NCBI RefSeq assembly: GCF_020151015.1
Contig: NZ_CP083746.1
Coordinates: forward strand, 1,641,001-1,705,000
Source: Pseudomonas sp. p1(2021b)
GTDB lineage: Bacteria > Pseudomonadota > Gammaproteobacteria > Pseudomonadales > Pseudomonadaceae
Reading direction: 5' to 3'
Length of the DNA: 64,000 nucleotides
Shown here piece after piece: positions 1-8,866 of this stretch (its first letter is position 1; every line of letters begins with the position of its first letter). The notes under the pieces were generated by a model. It saw only the letters and a program-made list of their open reading frames with translations. It did no database searches and had not been told where the DNA came from. Position numbers and translations under genes: made by a program.

Positions 1-2
1 TC

Positions 3-74
3 TTCATCCGCAATGCCTACCTGCAGAACCGTGAGTTCCGCGTCAAGGATGGCGAAGTCGAAGACGACTTCTGA
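3..74 (+). CDS. mlaA: C-terminal end of a probable MlaA (VacJ) outer-membrane lipoprotein
   Basis: Only the last 23 codons and the stop are in the window. The tail reads FIRNAYLQNREFRVKDGEV then EDDF. A motif of the type R-x-AYLQ-x-R followed by V-x-DG and an acidic end is what I recall at the C-terminus of Pseudomonas MlaA, which removes surface-exposed phospholipids from the outer membrane in the Mla pathway. I also recall a vacJ/mlaA gene next to rssB-rssC in Pseudomonas genomes. Both points are from memory and only a short tail is visible, so the name is tentative. Confidence 0.5.
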   Translation, partial: FIRNAYLQNREFRVKDGEVEDDF

Positions 75-151
75 TTCGCTGAGTCGCAGTGCTGCCTGGT
101 GGCGGTTCAGGGCCGTTCAATCAGTGAGTTCGTGGCGTGGGGCTGCTATGC

Positions 152-213
152 AGCCCATCGCGGGGCAAGCCCGCTCCTACAGGAAGGGCGCCCATTCCAA
201 GCCCCGCGATGGC
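152..213. repeat. REP-type inverted repeat; otherwise empty 75-506 gap
   Basis: The core GCCCATCGCGGGGCAAGCCC has its complement about 35 bases on (GCCCCGCGATGG), so the unit can form a stem-loop. It is the REP sequence found at many other places in this window. The rest of the 432-base gap between the preceding gene and rssB shows no convincing gene; the rssB promoter should lie in its second half, but I could not assign boxes. Confidence 0.7.
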
Positions 214-506
214 CATGAAACGGCACTGCTTACGCCTGGCTTCCAACCATTCGGATCGCATCGGGTCGCTTTCTTATAACTTCCGGTCATTTGCCTTATA
301 ACGGTGCAGGCAACTCGACCCTTGCATGCTTGAAACGCCTGGCGGATGGGAGTACCGTCTGCGCCTTACAGGGTACCTCTGCAAGTTGCCGGGCTTGTTT
401 TCTTGTCCTACAACTCAAGTAGAGTGATGCCACACAGTATTCCAGTAGCGCCGCGGCCACCTTGCCGACGCCGCTACACCAACCCAATCCGGCGCCGTTC
501 GCCCAC

Positions 507-1691
507 ATGCAGAAAACCAGTGCAACGCTGCTGATCATCGATGACGACGACGTGGTCCGTGCCAGCCTCGCCGCCTATCTGGAAGACAGTGGCTTCAGCG
601 TCCTCCAGGCCAGCAATGGCCAGCAGGGGCTCCAGGTCTTCGAAGAACACCAGCCCGACCTCGTGATCTGCGATTTGCGCATGCCGCAAATGGGCGGCCT
701 CGAGCTGATCCGTCGGGTCAGCGAGCGCGCACCGCAATTGCCGGTGATCGTGGTCTCCGGCGCGGGTGTCATGAACGATGCGGTCGAGGCCTTGCGCCTG
801 GGCGCCGCCGACTACCTGATCAAGCCCCTGGAAGACCTCGCCGTGCTCGAGCATTCGGTGCGTCGCGCCCTCGACCGCTCGCGCCTGGTGCTCGAGAACC
901 AGCGCTACCGGGACAAGCTCGAGGCGGCCAACCGTGAGCTGGAAGCCAGCCTGCACCTGCTGCAGGAGGACCAGAACGCCGGTCGCCAGGTGCAGATGAA
1001 CATGCTGCCGGAAAGCCCGTGGGTGGCCGGTGACCTGTCGTTCGAGCACCAGATCATTCCGTCGCTGTACCTGTCGGGCGACTTTGCCGACTACTTCCGC
1101 GTGGATGAGCGGCGCATCGCCTTCTACCTGGCGGACGTGTCCGGTCATGGCGCCTCGTCGGCGTTCGTCACGGTGCTGCTCAAGTTCATGACCACCCGGC
1201 TGTTGTTCGAATTCAAGCGCAGCAACAGGATGCGCGAGTTCAAGCCTTCGCAGGTGCTCAGCCACATCAACCGTGGGCTGATCAACTGCAAGCTGGGCAA
1301 GCATGTGACCATGGTCGGCGGGGTGATCGACGAGGACACCGGGTTGATGACCTACAGCGTCGGCGGCCATTTGCCGCTGCCGGTGCTCTATACCCCGGGC
1401 CAGGCCCGCTACCTGGAGGGCCGAGGCCTGCCGGTGGGGCTGTTCGAAGAGGCCAGCTACCAGGACCAGGTGCTGGAGCTGCCGCCGAGCTTCAGCCTGA
1501 GCCTGATGTCCGATGGCATTCTGGACCTTTTGCCAGGGGATACACTCAAAGATAAGGAAGCGACCTTGCCGGAAATCGTCAAGGACGCAGGGGGCAGCCT
1601 GGACGGGCTGCGCCAACGATTCGAATTGGCTACGCTTGGGGAGATGCCGGATGATATCGCCCTATTGGTGTTGAGCAGGAACCTTGAATGA
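507..1691 (+). CDS. rssB: RssB-type response regulator with PP2C-like phosphatase domain
   Basis: This 394-residue protein has an N-terminal receiver domain (about residues 6-120). It opens with the acidic pocket IIDDDD, has phospho-acceptor D in DLVICDLRMP, and the conserved lysine in YLIKPLED. A coiled linker (about 130-165) follows, then a PP2C/SpoIIE-like phosphatase domain (about 180-390) with the metal-binding SGDFADYF, ADVSGHG, SDGILDL and PDDIALLVL motifs. In Pseudomonas, RssB works with the anti-sigma antagonist RssC in control of RpoS and the general stress response; the phosphatase domain presumably acts on the STAS partner encoded next. I start at 507 because the protein then begins MQKTSATLLIIDDD, as expected for the family; an upstream in-frame ATG at 462 only adds an unlikely proline-rich leader. 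The stop overlaps rssC. Confidence 0.92.
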   Translation: MQKTSATLLIIDDDDVVRASLAAYLEDSGFSVLQASNGQQGLQVFEEHQPDLVICDLRMPQMGGLELIRRVSERAPQLPVIVVSGAGVMNDAVEALRLGAADYLIKPLEDLAVLEHSVRRALDRSRLVLENQRYRDKLEAANRELEASLHLLQEDQNAGRQVQMNMLPESPWVAGDLSFEHQIIPSLYLSGDFADYFRVDERRIAFYLADVSGHGASSAFVTVLLKFMTTRLLFEFKRSNRMREFKPSQVLSHINRGLINCKLGKHVTMVGGVIDEDTGLMTYSVGGHLPLPVLYTPGQARYLEGRGLPVGLFEEASYQDQVLELPPSFSLSLMSDGILDLLPGDTLKDKEATLPEIVKDAGGSLDGLRQRFELATLGEMPDDIALLVLSRNLE

Positions 1692-2170
1692 GTACCGGTA
1701 GAATCCAGTTCGCCGAGCAGAGCGGGACCTTCGTCCTGAAGTTTGTCGGTGAAGTGCGCCTGACCCTGTGCTCGGCGCTGGATGCGACGATCGAAAAGAT
1801 CTTCACTGCGCTGAACTTCTCGGCCATCGTCATCGACCTGACCGAGACCGAGAGCATCGACAGCACCACCCTTGGCCTGCTGGCCAAGCTGTCCATCCTG
1901 TCCCGGCAGAAGGTCGGGCTGTTGCCGACCGTGGTCACCACCAACCCGGACATTTCCCGGTTGCTGCAATCGATGGGCTTCGACCAGGTGTTCAACATCG
2001 TCGACCGCCCGGTGCCGTGCCCGGAGTGCCTGACCGACCTGCCATCCCAGGACCAGAACGAGGATGTGGTGCGCTCGAAGGTGCTGGAGGCACACAAGAT
2101 CCTCATGGGCCTGAACGACTCCAACCGCGAGGCATTCCATGACCTGGTGAATGCCCTGGAGCGGACCTGA
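1688..2170 (+). CDS. rssC: RssC, STAS-domain anti-sigma factor antagonist
   Basis: The 160-residue protein carries a STAS domain over about residues 1-105. The phosphorylatable serine region is visible as ESIDSTTLGLLAK (serine followed by threonines, as in SpoIIAA-type antagonists). A C-terminal tail of about 50 residues contains a CPEC pair. Its ATG overlaps the rssB stop by four bases (ATGA), indicating translational coupling. RssC is the expected substrate of the RssB phosphatase and completes a partner-switching module. Nothing looks truncated. The next gene is convergent and a REP pair sits between the two 3' ends. Confidence 0.9.
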   Translation: MSTGRIQFAEQSGTFVLKFVGEVRLTLCSALDATIEKIFTALNFSAIVIDLTETESIDSTTLGLLAKLSILSRQKVGLLPTVVTTNPDISRLLQSMGFDQVFNIVDRPVPCPECLTDLPSQDQNEDVVRSKVLEAHKILMGLNDSNREAFHDLVNALERT

Positions 2171-2187
2171 TCCGTCGCCTGTCCCGA

Positions 2188-2280
2188 CGCTTTCGCGGGT
2201 AAACCCGCTCCCAGGGGAGCCACACACGCTTCAAGGTGGACGGGACCAGACTATCCCTGTGGGGTTTACCCGCGAAGCGG
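2188..2280. repeat. REP pair between convergent genes
   Basis: GCTTTCGCGGGTAAACCCGC at the left and its complement GGGGTTTACCCGCGAAGC at the right are about 60 bases apart. The unit lies between the convergent 3' ends of rssC and the PhoD-like gene and could act as a bidirectional terminator or mRNA stabiliser. Confidence 0.75.
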
Positions 2281-2313
2281 TCAGTAAAGACCGCACAAAC
2301 CCACCAGCCACAG

Positions 2314-4200
2314 TCACGCTGGCCGCGTAAACTCCGTCGCCTCATCCCCATTGGCACTCAACTGAAACACCCGCGCTGGCCGCCCCTGCTCATCGAACCA
2401 TACCTGCCCCAGCCCTGCGCCATTCCACAGCCGCTCCCCCGCCTGGCTGCGGCTGGGCGTGCGCGGCACCACCTCCATCTGCCGGCGTTTGGTGAACCAG
2501 TTGAGCGGCGAGCGGGGCGCGTAGAGCCAGCGGTTCAAGCGGTCGAGTACGTCCAGCAGGCGCTCGGGGAACTGGTTCTTGATACCGCTGCTGGTGATCT
2601 GCCAGAGGTGCGGGCTGCGCTGGCGATGACGGATCAGCACTTCATAGACGAACGAGTAATGCACGTCACCCGAAAGGATCACGTAATGTCCTGGCGTGCG
2701 CGAGTGGCGGAAGATGTTGAGGATCACCTGGGCCGCCCCCCGGTGGGCCATCCAGTTCTCGGCATCCACCAGCAGCGGGTGGCCCAGCCAGCTGAATACG
2801 CGCTGCACTGTCTCGATCAGCTTCACGCCGAAGATCGGCGCCGGGGACACGATGATCGCCGAGGGATGATCGAGCAGCGCCTGCTGCAGTTCGCTCAGGG
2901 CTTCCCAGTCCAGCAAGCCGGAGGGTTTCTTCAGGCTGCTCTCACTGCGCCAACGGCGGGTGCGCGTGTCGAGCACCAGCAGCGGCGGGGTGGTGGGCAG
3001 GTTGAACTGCCAGCCCTGGAAGCGCAGTAGCTGGCCGATCAGTGCATCCTGGGCCGGGTGGTCCAGGTGCCCTTGCAGGGCCTGTTCGCCCAGGGCCTTG
3101 CTGCGCTCGAGCAGTGGCTGGCAGCTATCCGGGTCGTTGCCCCAGCCCTGGCAGAGCAGGTAGCCCAGCAGTGCATTGCCGATGATCCGGCGGGAGAAGG
3201 GGTGGCCATAGGCGGTTTCTTCCCATTGCGCCGACAGGTTCCAGTCATCGGTGATGTCGTGGTCATCGAAGATCATCAGGCACGGCAGGTGGGCCATGAC
3301 CCGCGCCACCTGGCCGAGGCCTGCCGCAAACGCTTCGATCAGCGGCAGCTCTTGGCGGTAGCGGGCCTGGCGCTTGTCGGTGAGGCCTGCGGGCATGTCC
3401 AGGCGCACCAGCTGCCAGGGTGTTGGCGACCAGACCAGCAGGTACATGGCCATGACTTCGGCGAAGGTCACCAGGTGATTGTCGGCGTTGCTGCTGGAGA
3501 AGATCGGCTTGCGCTTCCCCCCGAAGAAGCGTTCGCGCAAGGTCTCGTTGCTCTCCTGGGCGGGCAGCAGGTCGGCGCGGTGGTAGTAGCAGGCCGGGTG
3601 GCGATACAGCTCGGCGCTGTCCTTGACCAGGGCGCCTTCAAGGGTTTCCTGGAACAGGCCCAGGCGCGCCACGAGCCCATGGATGGCCCGCAACATGGGC
3701 CCTGCGACATCGTCGGCATACACCTGGTCGCCACTCATCAGCAGCAGCGCGGGGCGCTCCTGGGGCTGCCGGCACTGTTCCAGCAAGCGGTCGGCGCAGA
3801 GCAGGCCATCGGCAGCCGGGTGATGGGGCTTGCGGCAGGAGCCGTGAAGCAACTGGTCGACGCGCTCGCGCAGCACGAAATCCGGCCGTTGCTGGCCTGG
3901 GTAGAGCAGGTGCGGCGCCCAGCTGGCGATACCTTGGGCGTCGCCCAGCAGCAGGTCGTATCCGATCGCCAGGTTGCACGGCAGCGGCTGGTCGAAACGG
4001 ATGTCCAGCAGGTGCACGAACGCATGCGTACCGATCGGCACCACCTCGCAATGCAGGTTGGTCGTGATGCTTGGGCAATCGAGGGCGAATTCAGGGCGAA
4101 GCGGTTGCGTGGCGACCAGCCAGATGGCCAGGCGCTGGGGTTCCAGGCGGCGCAGTACGGGGCCGGCGAGCACGAGGGGGAGCGGAGCGTCGATTGCCAT
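2314..4200 (-). CDS. PhoD-like metallophosphatase family protein
   Basis: A large protein (628 residues from this start) of the PhoD/alkaline phosphatase D-like superfamily. Metal-binding signatures are visible in order: LMSGDQVYADD (about residue 160), MIFDDHDITDDWN (about 320) and ILSGDVHYSFVY (about 520). These are the GD, DDHD and GDxH motifs that hold the binuclear metal site in PhoD-like phosphodiesterases. I see no clear signal peptide, so this may be a cytoplasmic member; the substrate is unknown. An upstream ATG at 4227 is possible, but 4200 has an AGGAT ribosome-binding site just before it. It is transcribed alone, between REP pairs. Confidence 0.8.
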   Translation of the reverse strand: MAIDAPLPLVLAGPVLRRLEPQRLAIWLVATQPLRPEFALDCPSITTNLHCEVVPIGTHAFVHLLDIRFDQPLPCNLAIGYDLLLGDAQGIASWAPHLLYPGQQRPDFVLRERVDQLLHGSCRKPHHPAADGLLCADRLLEQCRQPQERPALLLMSGDQVYADDVAGPMLRAIHGLVARLGLFQETLEGALVKDSAELYRHPACYYHRADLLPAQESNETLRERFFGGKRKPIFSSSNADNHLVTFAEVMAMYLLVWSPTPWQLVRLDMPAGLTDKRQARYRQELPLIEAFAAGLGQVARVMAHLPCLMIFDDHDITDDWNLSAQWEETAYGHPFSRRIIGNALLGYLLCQGWGNDPDSCQPLLERSKALGEQALQGHLDHPAQDALIGQLLRFQGWQFNLPTTPPLLVLDTRTRRWRSESSLKKPSGLLDWEALSELQQALLDHPSAIIVSPAPIFGVKLIETVQRVFSWLGHPLLVDAENWMAHRGAAQVILNIFRHSRTPGHYVILSGDVHYSFVYEVLIRHRQRSPHLWQITSSGIKNQFPERLLDVLDRLNRWLYAPRSPLNWFTKRRQMEVVPRTPSRSQAGERLWNGAGLGQVWFDEQGRPARVFQLSANGDEATEFTRPA

Positions 4201-4224
4201 TGATCCTGTGGTGTCTGCTCTATC

Positions 4225-4296
4225 CAATCGCGGGGCAAGCCCGCTCCCACAAGGTTGGTGCCAGCCCTGTGGAAGCGGGCTTACCCCGCGATTGCG
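4225..4296. repeat. REP inverted pair (BIME-like)
   Basis: CAATCGCGGGGCAAGCCCGC is followed about 25 bases later by its inverted copy GCGGGCTTACCCCGCGATTG. It separates the PhoD-like gene from tal. Confidence 0.8.
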
Positions 4297-4340
4297 TCGG
4301 TCGTTTCATGGAGAAAGCGCGGTAGCAGCCTCTCCCAACG

Positions 4341-4375
4341 AAAACGGGCGGAAAATGCTCGGCATTTCCCGCCCG
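4341..4375 (-). terminator. Rho-independent terminator of tal
   Basis: Read on the minus strand, a GC-rich stem (CGGGCGGGAAATGC, loop CGA, GCATTTTCCGCCCG) is followed by TTTTCG. It begins 20 bases past the tal stop. Confidence 0.85.
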
Positions 4376-4395
4376 CCGGGCAAGCCAGATTTGTA

Positions 4396-5322
4396 TCAGG
4401 CCTTTTCAGCCATCAGCGCTTCGAGCTTCTCTTGGTCCCGGGCGAATTGGCGAATACCTTCGGCCAGCTTCTCGGTGCCCATGGCATCCTCGTTCATCGC
4501 CCAGCGGAACTGGCTTTCGCTCAAGTGCTGCTTGGTTTCACCGGACTTGCCTGGCTGGAGTACGCGGGGCAGTTGGCCCTGGTCGTCGCTCAGCTGTTGC
4601 AGCAGTTCGGGGCTGATGGTCAGGCGGTCGCAGCCGGCCAGCTGCTCGATCTGGCCGATGTTGCGGAAGCTCGCGCCCATGACCACGGTGTCGTAGCCAT
4701 TGGCCTTGTAGTAGTTGTAGATGCGCGTCACCGACTGCACGCCTGGGTCTTCGGCGCCGACGTATTCTTTGCCGGTGCTCTTCTTGTACCAGTCGTAGAT
4801 GCGGCCCACGAACGGCGAGATCAGGAACACCCCGGCGTCGGCGCAGGCCTGGGCCTGAGCGAAGGAGAACAGCAGGGTCAGGTTGGTCTGGATACCTTCC
4901 TTTTCCAGCTTCTCGGCGGCGCGGATGCCTTCCCAGGTGGAGGCCAGCTTGATCAGCACGCGGTCACGCGGAACGCCGGCCTTTTCGTACAGCTCGATCA
5001 ACTGGCGGGCCTTGGCCAGCAGGGCAGGTTCGTCGAACGACAGGCGCGCATCCACTTCAGTGGAGATGCGCCCTGGGATGACTTTGAGGATGCCCGAACC
5101 CACTGCCACGGCGAACTTGTCGCAGGCCAGGTCGACATTGCCCTTGGCATCGCCCTTCACCTGCTTGAGCAGGTCCGCGTAACCGGGAATTGCCGCGGCC
5201 TTGAGCAACAGGGACGGGTTGGTGGTGGCATCGACCGGTTTGAGGCGGGTGATGGCGTCCAGGTCCCCGGTGTCGGCGACCACGGTGGTGAACTGCTTGA
5301 GTTGTTCCAGCTTGGAGGTCAT
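4396..5322 (-). CDS. tal: Transaldolase
   Basis: A 308-residue transaldolase of the TalB type, of the usual length for the family. It moves a dihydroxyacetone unit between sedoheptulose-7-phosphate and glyceraldehyde-3-phosphate in the non-oxidative pentose phosphate pathway, in the cytoplasm. Visible signatures are the N-terminus [20 protein letters not shown], the [14 protein letters not shown] motif, and the Schiff-base lysine in [11 protein letters not shown]. The start at 5322 matches the family N-terminus; an 18-codon upstream extension has no support. It is followed by its own terminator and lies between dusA and the PhoD-like gene, all on the same strand. Confidence 0.96.
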   Translation of the reverse strand: MTSKLEQLKQFTTVVADTGDLDAITRLKPVDATTNPSLLLKAAAIPGYADLLKQVKGDAKGNVDLACDKFAVAVGSGILKVIPGRISTEVDARLSFDEPALLAKARQLIELYEKAGVPRDRVLIKLASTWEGIRAAEKLEKEGIQTNLTLLFSFAQAQACADAGVFLISPFVGRIYDWYKKSTGKEYVGAEDPGVQSVTRIYNYYKANGYDTVVMGASFRNIGQIEQLAGCDRLTISPELLQQLSDDQGQLPRVLQPGKSGETKQHLSESQFRWAMNEDAMGTEKLAEGIRQFARDQEKLEALMAEKA

Positions 5323-5444
5323 GGGCGTGCTCTGTCCTGTGCAATGACTCGACATTACCCGAGCCCCGACAGCCACTCAAGGGCCGGCGGGGCAGGTCGG
5401 GCGAGGGAATGAAGGTTCGAGTCGAAAGCGCGCCCGGGGTTCCG

Positions 5445-6455
5445 TCAGCGGCCCTGCAGCAGCTCGGCGGCCTGGTCGAGCACGACCAGTGGGTCCTGGG
5501 CCTTGTGGATGTCCGCCGACAGCAGCTGGCGGAAGCGCCGCGCCCCCGGGAAGCCCTGGCCCAGCCCGAGGATGTGGCGGGTGATGTGATGGATGGCGCC
5601 GCCGCTTTGCATGTGCGCGACGATATAGGGACGCAACTGCGCCATCGCGTCGCTGCGGCTGACGATCGGCGCATCGCTGCCGAACAGCTGCTGGTCCACT
5701 TCGGCCAGCAGGTACGGGTTGTGGTACGCCTCGCGGCCCAGCATCACCCCATCGAAGGTTTCAAGGTGCGCGTGGCATTCCTCCAGCGTCTTGATACCGC
5801 CGTTGAGCACCAGCTCCAGGTCCGGGAAATCGGCCTTCAGCTGCGCCGCCACGTCATAGCGCAGCGGCGGGATCTCGCGGTTCTCCTTGGGTGACAGACC
5901 TTCGAGGATGGCGATGCGCGCATGCACGGTGAAGCTGCGGCAACCGGCATCACGCACCTGGCCGACGAAGTCGCACAGCTCGGCATAGCTGTCGCGGCCA
6001 TTGATGCCGATGCGGTGCTTGACCGTGACCGGAATGCCCACCGCATCACGCATGGCCTTGACGCAATCAGCCACCAGCGCCGGGTGGCCCATCAGGCAGG
6101 CACCGATCATGTTGTTCTGCACCCGGTCGCTGGGGCAGCCGACATTGAGGTTGACCTCGTCGTAGCCTGCCTCCTCGGCCAGCCGCGCACAGGCCGCCAA
6201 CTCCCCCGGCACACTGCCGCCCAATTGCAGGGCCAGCGGGTGCTCGGACACGTCATGGCGCAGGAAACGCTGGGCGTCGTTGTGCAGCAGCGCGCCGGTG
6301 GTGACCATCTCGGTGTAGAGCAGCGTGTGCTTGGAGAGCAGGCGCAGGAAGAACCGGCAGTGGCGGTCGGTCCAGTCCATCATCGGTGCAACGCTGAAGC
6401 GGCGGGAGGGCTCAGTGCGTGTAGCGGCGGGCTTGGTGGTTGATTCTGGGAGCAT
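5445..6455 (-). CDS. dusA: tRNA-dihydrouridine(20/20a) synthase DusA
   Basis: The 336-residue flavoprotein reduces U20 and U20a in the tRNA D-loop using FMN and NADPH. DusA signatures are the start of the barrel VAPMMDWTDRHCRFFLR, the catalytic cysteine in NVGCPSDRVQNNMIGACLM, and the FMN-binding LNGGIKTLEE and DGVMLGREAY. I choose the start at 6455 (MLPESTTKPAATRTEP), because a longer reading to 6494 has no visible ribosome-binding site. The first roughly 30 codons are the target of a known class of dusA-specific integrases. Here the sequence just inside the gene (6371-6408) has a diverged copy 2.5 kb upstream, so the present 5' end may have been supplied by an integrated element. The gene is intact. 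Confidence 0.94.
   Translation of the reverse strand: MLPESTTKPAATRTEPSRRFSVAPMMDWTDRHCRFFLRLLSKHTLLYTEMVTTGALLHNDAQRFLRHDVSEHPLALQLGGSVPGELAACARLAEEAGYDEVNLNVGCPSDRVQNNMIGACLMGHPALVADCVKAMRDAVGIPVTVKHRIGINGRDSYAELCDFVGQVRDAGCRSFTVHARIAILEGLSPKENREIPPLRYDVAAQLKADFPDLELVLNGGIKTLEECHAHLETFDGVMLGREAYHNPYLLAEVDQQLFGSDAPIVSRSDAMAQLRPYIVAHMQSGGAIHHITRHILGLGQGFPGARRFRQLLSADIHKAQDPLVVLDQAAELLQGR
6371..6408. other. Candidate att repeat (proximal copy) inside dusA 5' end
   Basis: This 38-base stretch encodes the SRRFSVAPMMDWT region of DusA (on the minus strand). An imperfect copy (31 of 38 identical by my count) lies in the same orientation at 8881-8918. Paired repeats of this part of dusA are what insertion by a dusA-targeting integrase leaves behind. 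The pair delimits about 2.5 kb of accessory DNA. Confidence 0.65.
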
Positions 6456-6752
6456 TTGGCTAGGTGTTTCCGTACCGATTGCGGCGGGGCGCATGTGTAA
6501 TGGCCGCTCGCGGCACGGTAGTGTCAGGGAAAAGAGGCGGTAGTTTACCAGATTGCCGGGGCTTCGCCTGTAGGCCCTGGAGCCGGGGCGATGAGGTAAG
6601 TAAGTCGTCAGGCTCAGATGTGCCTCGCATAAAGGCAGCGATAACGCTGCCGCTGGTCAGCTCGTTCTGAATCGGTGGGAGCTTCCGGTTGCCTGAGAAA
6701 GTGGATCCATTATTGTTGAAGGCCCTGGAAAACTTGGTCGCGGGAGGGCGAC

Positions 6753-7052
6753 ATGAGAATACGTGGAGAGGTCTACTGGTCCTGGGCTGATCCAACGCTT
6801 CACCATCGAGCGCACCAAGAAGCTTTCGAAGACGGAACGACCATCGACGTCCAGGTGCGCCTTTCTCGTACAGGATCCACGCAGTTGTTTCTTGGGATCT
6901 ATGCGTCGTCAGGTATGGCCCTCCATGAGGAGTCATTTGACTCGCGGCCGGGCGAGTCCATGACGCGAGCACTTGCCTGGGGAGTAATGCGGGCGAGAAG
7001 GGTCGTTGAAGAAGGTGGTGGTGAGGCAGCGGAGTGTGAGCAGCGGGCCTGA
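6753..7052 (+). CDS. Small conserved-looking protein, probable mobile-element cargo
   Basis: A 99-residue protein, MRIRGEVYWSWADPTLHH at the start and a C-terminal segment with GESMTRALAWGVMRARRVVEE. A GGAGGG ribosome-binding site sits six bases before the ATG, and codon use is that of a real gene. I do not recognise a named domain. I have a general recollection of similar proteins of about 100 residues near integrases in Pseudomonas islands, which fits its place inside the dusA-associated remnant, but I cannot assign a function. It is the only gene between dusA and the triple repeat at 7090. Confidence 0.6.
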   Translation: MRIRGEVYWSWADPTLHHRAHQEAFEDGTTIDVQVRLSRTGSTQLFLGIYASSGMALHEESFDSRPGESMTRALAWGVMRARRVVEEGGGEAAECEQRA

Positions 7053-7089
7053 AAGCGTGGGGCAACAATGGGGCAAACCGGACGCTATT

Positions 7090-7117
7090 CTATGCCCCTC
7101 TATGCCCCTCTATGCCC
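7090..7117 (+). repeat. 10-bp tandem repeat, nearly three copies
   Basis: TATGCCCCTC occurs twice in a row and is followed by a third, truncated copy (TATGCCC). It lies just after a GGGGCAACAATGGGGCAAA segment and just before a hairpin. Short direct repeats of this kind are found in integrase arm-site regions, but no integrase is adjacent. Confidence 0.6.
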
Positions 7118-7142
7118 TTTGAGCGTCTTGCAAGCAGATACG

Positions 7143-7186
7143 AAAAAGCGCTCAAGCCCTTTTGGTACGGGGCTTGGGCGCTTTTT
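7143..7186. terminator. Strong bidirectional hairpin terminator
   Basis: AAAAAGCGCTCAAGCCC and GGGCTTGGGCGCTTTTT form a 17-base stem with one G-T pair and a loop of ten bases. Runs of A before and T after make it usable in both directions. The remainder of 7053-7415 shows nothing else I can support. Confidence 0.75.
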
Positions 7187-7415
7187 CTGATTAATACCCC
7201 AGCACAATTGGTGTGTGCTTCAGTTTCGGGGGCCGCATTCGACGCAAGGCTGTCCTTCGGAGGCGGTTGCCTTTGGCCAAAAGCGGATACGTTGCTGCAA
7301 GCAAAGCTGAAAGGCGACCGAGATGGCGTCTGGCTAGCAAGAGGACGCCTGTGCCGCCTGTATTTCTAGCCAGAAACGGCCGTCTCGGGTGTCCGCAGTT
7401 GGCTCGGATCGATAT

Positions 7416-8414
7416 TTAGTAGCGACTACGCAGTTCCTCCAACCGGCTCATTGCCTGTTGTGCGTCGTCGAGAACCTCGTCAAAGATGGCATCTACCGGC
7501 TGCACACTGTTGGCAAATACAACCGAGGGACCATAGTCCAACATGCCAGTCCTACTATCGCCCGTCAGATAGGCTTGGGTGGTCAACTTTCCCATTACGT
7601 GAGGGCGGTATTGTTCAAAGTCACTAGCGCCTGTTGCATCCAGGGCGGCAACCGCTTTCGCGCTCTCATTGTTCAATACCCTGTGATGCTGACGTAGGCC
7701 AGTCTTCACAACGACGCTATCAGTACCGTCACTCTGGACAAGCAGTTCTTTATATCGATGGTGAATCCATAGCTCCTCAGACACCAACATTCTCGAGCCC
7801 ATTAAGATCGCGTCTGCTCCCATCATCAGCGTAGCGGCAAGTTGGCGCCCGGTCCCAATCCCACCGCCGATAACGAGCGGAATGGCGATCTCTTTAGATG
7901 CGTGAGGTGCCTGCACCATGCTGCTGATGCCGTAGGTACCTGGATGGCCCGCGCTGTCATTGCCAACAACGATTACGGCATCTACGCCGAGTCGTGCCGC
8001 AGATCGTGCATAACGCACTGCAGGCACCTTATGCAGTACCTTGATGCCTGCCTCTCGCAGGGCTGGGAGAACACCTGCCGGGCTTCCACCGGAAGTTTCG
8101 ACGCAAAGTACCTCTTCTTCAGAAAGGATTTTCACCTGCTCTTGCAGACGCTCAGTCGCCCTGTCCTGCCCTGAAATGTAGAGGTTCACGCCGAATCCCT
8201 TACCCGAGGTCAACTTTCGGCACTCTCGAAGTTGCTCCCGCAACTCCTCCGGATCGGGGAAGCCAGCAGCAACGATAAATCCCATGCCACCAGCGTTGAC
8301 CACCGCTGCGACGTAGTTTGCGTCTGACACACTTGGCCCCATACCGCCGCAAAGAATCGGGTGGCGAATGCCGAGCATTTCAGTGATTCGAGTCTTGAAC
8401 AACGCGCCTCGCAT
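7416..8414 (-). CDS. Nitronate monooxygenase family flavin oxidoreductase
   Basis: A 332-residue protein of the 2-nitropropane dioxygenase / nitronate monooxygenase family, FMN enzymes that oxidise alkyl nitronates such as propionate-3-nitronate and related compounds. Visible marks are ILCGGMGPSVSDANYVAAVVNAGGMG near the N-terminus (quoted in part), the phosphate-binding VIVVGNDSAGHPGTYG, and IPLVIGGGIGTGRQLAATLMMGADAILMGSR. The histidine in NDSAGHPG is the conserved family position. I prefer the start at 8414 (MRGALFKTRITEML). The gene lies inside the dusA-associated remnant, on the same strand as dusA, with a TetR-type palindrome upstream. It may detoxify nitro-compounds; the true substrate is unknown. 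Confidence 0.82.
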   Translation of the reverse strand: MRGALFKTRITEMLGIRHPILCGGMGPSVSDANYVAAVVNAGGMGFIVAAGFPDPEELREQLRECRKLTSGKGFGVNLYISGQDRATERLQEQVKILSEEEVLCVETSGGSPAGVLPALREAGIKVLHKVPAVRYARSAARLGVDAVIVVGNDSAGHPGTYGISSMVQAPHASKEIAIPLVIGGGIGTGRQLAATLMMGADAILMGSRMLVSEELWIHHRYKELLVQSDGTDSVVVKTGLRQHHRVLNNESAKAVAALDATGASDFEQYRPHVMGKLTTQAYLTGDSRTGMLDYGPSVVFANSVQPVDAIFDEVLDDAQQAMSRLEELRSRY

Positions 8415-8523
8415 TAGAGCTCTCCAGTTCTTTGTCGACACCAAGGGACAAGCCGATCCGGACGTAGGAAGTCAAACCCAAAAAGACAAAGCCGTACAAA
8501 ACCGGAAGGCTACAAGCTTATAG

Positions 8524-8539
8524 CTGAACAGTCGTTCAG
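8524..8539. promoter_or_regulatory. TetR-type operator palindrome
   Basis: CTGAAC-AGTC-GTTCAG is a perfect 6+6 inverted repeat, 110 bases upstream of the nitronate monooxygenase start. The TGAAC..GTTCA pattern is typical of TetR-family operators. No TetR gene lies in the window, so the regulator may have been lost or be encoded elsewhere. Nothing else is evident in the 8415-8866 gap. Confidence 0.5.
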
Positions 8540-8866
8540 TAGCAAGGCGTTGATCACGAGTCGACCAGGACCGTCGGTATTGTTTGGGAAGGATTGGTTT
8601 GTGAAATCAACTGCGGTGGATCCGGTGGGGTTTGCTTTACTGGATACCAGTGAGCGCTTTTCCCCATCCTGACTCGGGCCAGTGCGTTCGCTGATGTCGT
8701 AAGCTGGATCTTGAAGGACCGCTATGGGTCGAAGCTGCCCTGGCGTTCATAGGAGTGAATCAGACGGAAAATTTCGCCGAATGCGAACCGGGCAGTTACG
8801 GTTCGTTGGTACATAATTGGTACATGCTTCGACTGACTTGGCTGGAAGTCCCGCAGTTAAAGGGCT

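Noticed and set aside
3..74. Assigning the first fragment with certainty to mlaA
   Set aside because: Only 23 codons are visible, so the name is kept as tentative.
7112..7369. Open frame of 85 residues after the triple repeat
   Set aside because: It begins inside the repeats, runs through the hairpin terminator and has no ribosome-binding site.
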